From: Phoebastria nigripes | Taxonomy: Eukaryota > Chordata > Aves > Procellariiformes > Diomedeidae | Length of the DNA stretch: 64,000 nt | Reading direction: 5' to 3' | Assembly: GCA_035582835.1 (NCBI GenBank) | Contig: JAYKAV010000433.1 | Span: 641,851 to 705,850, forward strand | In this document: positions 62,783-64,000 of the stretch, piece by piece | How the letters are laid out: the number at the start of each line of letters is the position of its first letter | Numbering within the stretch: position 1 is the first letter of the stretch | Translations under genes and position numbers: made by a program | Notes under the pieces: generated by a model | Database searches by the model: none | What the model was told of the DNA's origin: nothing | The model's input: the letters and a program-made list of their open reading frames with translations, nothing else

Positions 62783-62788
62783 TTTATT
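62783..62788 (-). terminator. Minus-strand polyadenylation signal AATAAA
   Basis: TTTATT on the plus strand reads AATAAA on the minus strand, about 95 bases past the stop of the orphan open frame. It is listed because it is the main support for that frame being a terminal exon. Confidence 0.35.
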
Positions 62789-62882
62789 TTGATGTAAATA
62801 TAGCATTAGCTCTAGGAGGAGATGGTATATTCTACTCTGCCACCAGCAGCAGAGCTGTAAACCTGCACACTCTGTAGCGTTA

Positions 62883-63140
62883 TCAGATTTCTGCTCTGAT
62901 TTCAGAGGGCAGGTCCAAGGATCTGATCTTGATCTCAACACCAGCGTAAACTGAAGCTGCACCGACGTATATAATCCATGGCACCGAGACGAGAATCAGG
63001 CCTCCTTGGAAAGCCCTCGTTTTAGAGAAAAAGACTCTGATTACAGTAAACTCCAGTACAGGCACTAATACTAGTGCCAAAGCAGCCAAGGGAAATTTTG
63101 ATTTCTTAGAGGGTGTGTTAGTCTGGCACCACTTGTCCTC
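62883..63140 (-). CDS. Possible terminal exon of an unidentified membrane protein
   Basis: On the minus strand an open frame of about 86 codons runs to TGA at 62885-62883, followed at once by TAA. The translation has two hydrophobic segments, FPLAALALVLVPVLEF and GGLILVSVPWIIYVGAASVY, separated by a basic linker (RVFFSKTRAF), and ends VEIKIRSLDLPSEIRAEI. There is no methionine in it, so it could only be an internal or last exon. A poly(A) signal AATAAA lies about 95 bp past the stop (62788-62783), the layout of a real 3' end. Against it, the acceptor is poor: the AG candidates near 63137-63165 lack a pyrimidine tract. I do not recognise the protein. It may be a gene extending beyond the right edge, a pseudogene fragment or chance. 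Confidence 0.3.
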   Translation of the reverse strand, partial: EDKWCQTNTPSKKSKFPLAALALVLVPVLEFTVIRVFFSKTRAFQGGLILVSVPWIIYVGAASVYAGVEIKIRSLDLPSEIRAEI

Positions 63141-64000
63141 TTTTGTTTCTATTCACCCCTAATATCTATAGGTCTAGAGTAGTTATATATGGTAACAGAG
63201 TGGTTCTGAAAATATATTCCAGACTGCTAGAAATAGAAGACGGCCCACAAGTCAGGGGGTTTACTTTTCTCCTAGCTATACAAGGGAACTTCGATTTAAG
63301 GACTGGTCTGAATAGCACAGGTATCTGGTAGGATGCAAAGTCTCTATAGAAACAACACAGCCAAGCAAATACACGGTTCAGGGGGCTGTTTCGTTCGTTT
63401 GCAAGGCTAAAGCCCATGTCACTGAAGAAAATTAACTGTGGTTATACTGAACGTGCCTATTGCTCACTCTGGATGTTAATTAATTTGATTTTCAAAGCAG
63501 TCAAAAGAAGCCTCATGTTCAGACTGTGCAAAACTACGGGAATATGTTTCACATAGATCCATTTCTTCAGAAAAGGTACATTTAGAAAATAAAGTGTCAC
63601 TGAGGAAACCCAACTTCAGGCTACTGTGGTTTGCCTACAAGTTTATACTACAAACCACAAGTGATGGAGGTGTTTAGTTCTTTCTTACAGGTATACGAGA
63701 AGGATTTTTATAATTCACAGCCCTTTTCAAGGTGCTTTCAAACCCCACCGCTTACCTTTGTCACTTTATTCCAAATAGCTAAAGGCAAACCCCCCTTGTT
63801 GTGGCTGAGTACGTACGTATTCTGGCTCTGCCCCAATTACAGGAACCGCGCAGGAGATGCATGTGGAAACAGGAGGCCCGGTGATGACAGCATCTGCAGG
63901 CGTCTCGCTGATCCTAATGAGAAACCGCGAGCCTGGGAAGGAAGAGGCTTGCAGATGTGCTGTTTCATCTAACTGATCTGCTGACTCGTGGTGCTGGTGC
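63141..64000. other. Right edge, no gene assigned
   Basis: AT-rich sequence rising to moderate GC after 63840. A plus-strand acceptor-like ctgccccaattacag ends at 63841 and a minus-strand open frame spans about 63990-63775, but neither gives a recognisable protein. In human the next gene on this side of CHST14 is BAHD1; I see no BAHD1 sequence here. Confidence 0.5.

Noticed and set aside
63631..63972. A 113-codon plus-strand open frame with an acceptor-like site inside
   Set aside because: No protein similarity recognised, no matching donor found, and the two halves have different composition.
1..64000. CRISPR arrays, rRNA, tRNA clusters, bacterial operons, CR1 3'-end repeats
   Set aside because: None was seen by reading. 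The tandem arrays present lack CRISPR spacer structure, and no ATTCTATG-type CR1 tail was noticed. A dedicated tRNA or repeat search was not possible.

Overview
This is a vertebrate nuclear window, most likely from a bird outside the Galliformes. Evidence for this: three genes with spliced or single-exon vertebrate architecture, CpG-island promoters, and a nested pair of avian-type LTR retroelements. One of these starts TGTGCTGG and ends CCATGACA on the minus strand, the kind commonly seen in Neoaves. Single N bases are scattered about once per kilobase and there are two longer gaps. No prokaryotic operon, CRISPR array, rRNA or tRNA was seen.

Layout. (1) 31-3077, minus: the first five coding exons of a protein-L-isoaspartate O-methyltransferase paralogue (PCMT1-like); the rest lies off the left edge. 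(2) About 3420-4420: a CpG island acting as a shared head-to-head promoter. (3) 4629-9309, plus: complete CCDC32 in three coding exons. (4) 9310-20900: CCDC32 3' UTR, then intergenic DNA with GC-rich patches, a low-complexity array and a CpG island. (5) 21143-22234, plus: an intact seven-transmembrane receptor of the prolactin-releasing peptide receptor (PRLHR) family, with a probable 3' UTR to about 24.59 kb that carries a 38-bp palindromic minisatellite. (6) 24.6-57.2 kb: a gene-poor interval. Its main landmarks are a roughly 1-kb degenerate 20-21-bp minisatellite (42.54-43.52 kb), a CpG-rich block beside it and a purine-rich assembly gap. (7) 57.23-61.56 kb, minus: CHST14 (dermatan 4-O-sulfotransferase), intronless, whose probable 3' UTR is interrupted by a minus-strand ERV fragment and a plus-strand solo LTR. 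(8) 62.76-63.14 kb, minus: an unidentified possible terminal exon encoding two hydrophobic segments.

CHST14 and CCDC32 are neighbours in human 15q15.1, so the frame of the locus is conserved synteny. The PCMT paralogue and the PRLHR-type receptor are, to my knowledge, not present at that human locus, which makes them the most interesting gene content. The genes do not form a pathway: they are a protein-repair enzyme, an endocytic-adaptor assembly factor, a neuropeptide receptor and a Golgi sulfotransferase that share a neighbourhood. I found no convincing novel multi-gene system. The best leads are the repeat structures, the ERV-interrupted 3' UTR, the possible membrane leader on the PCMT paralogue and the orphan exon.
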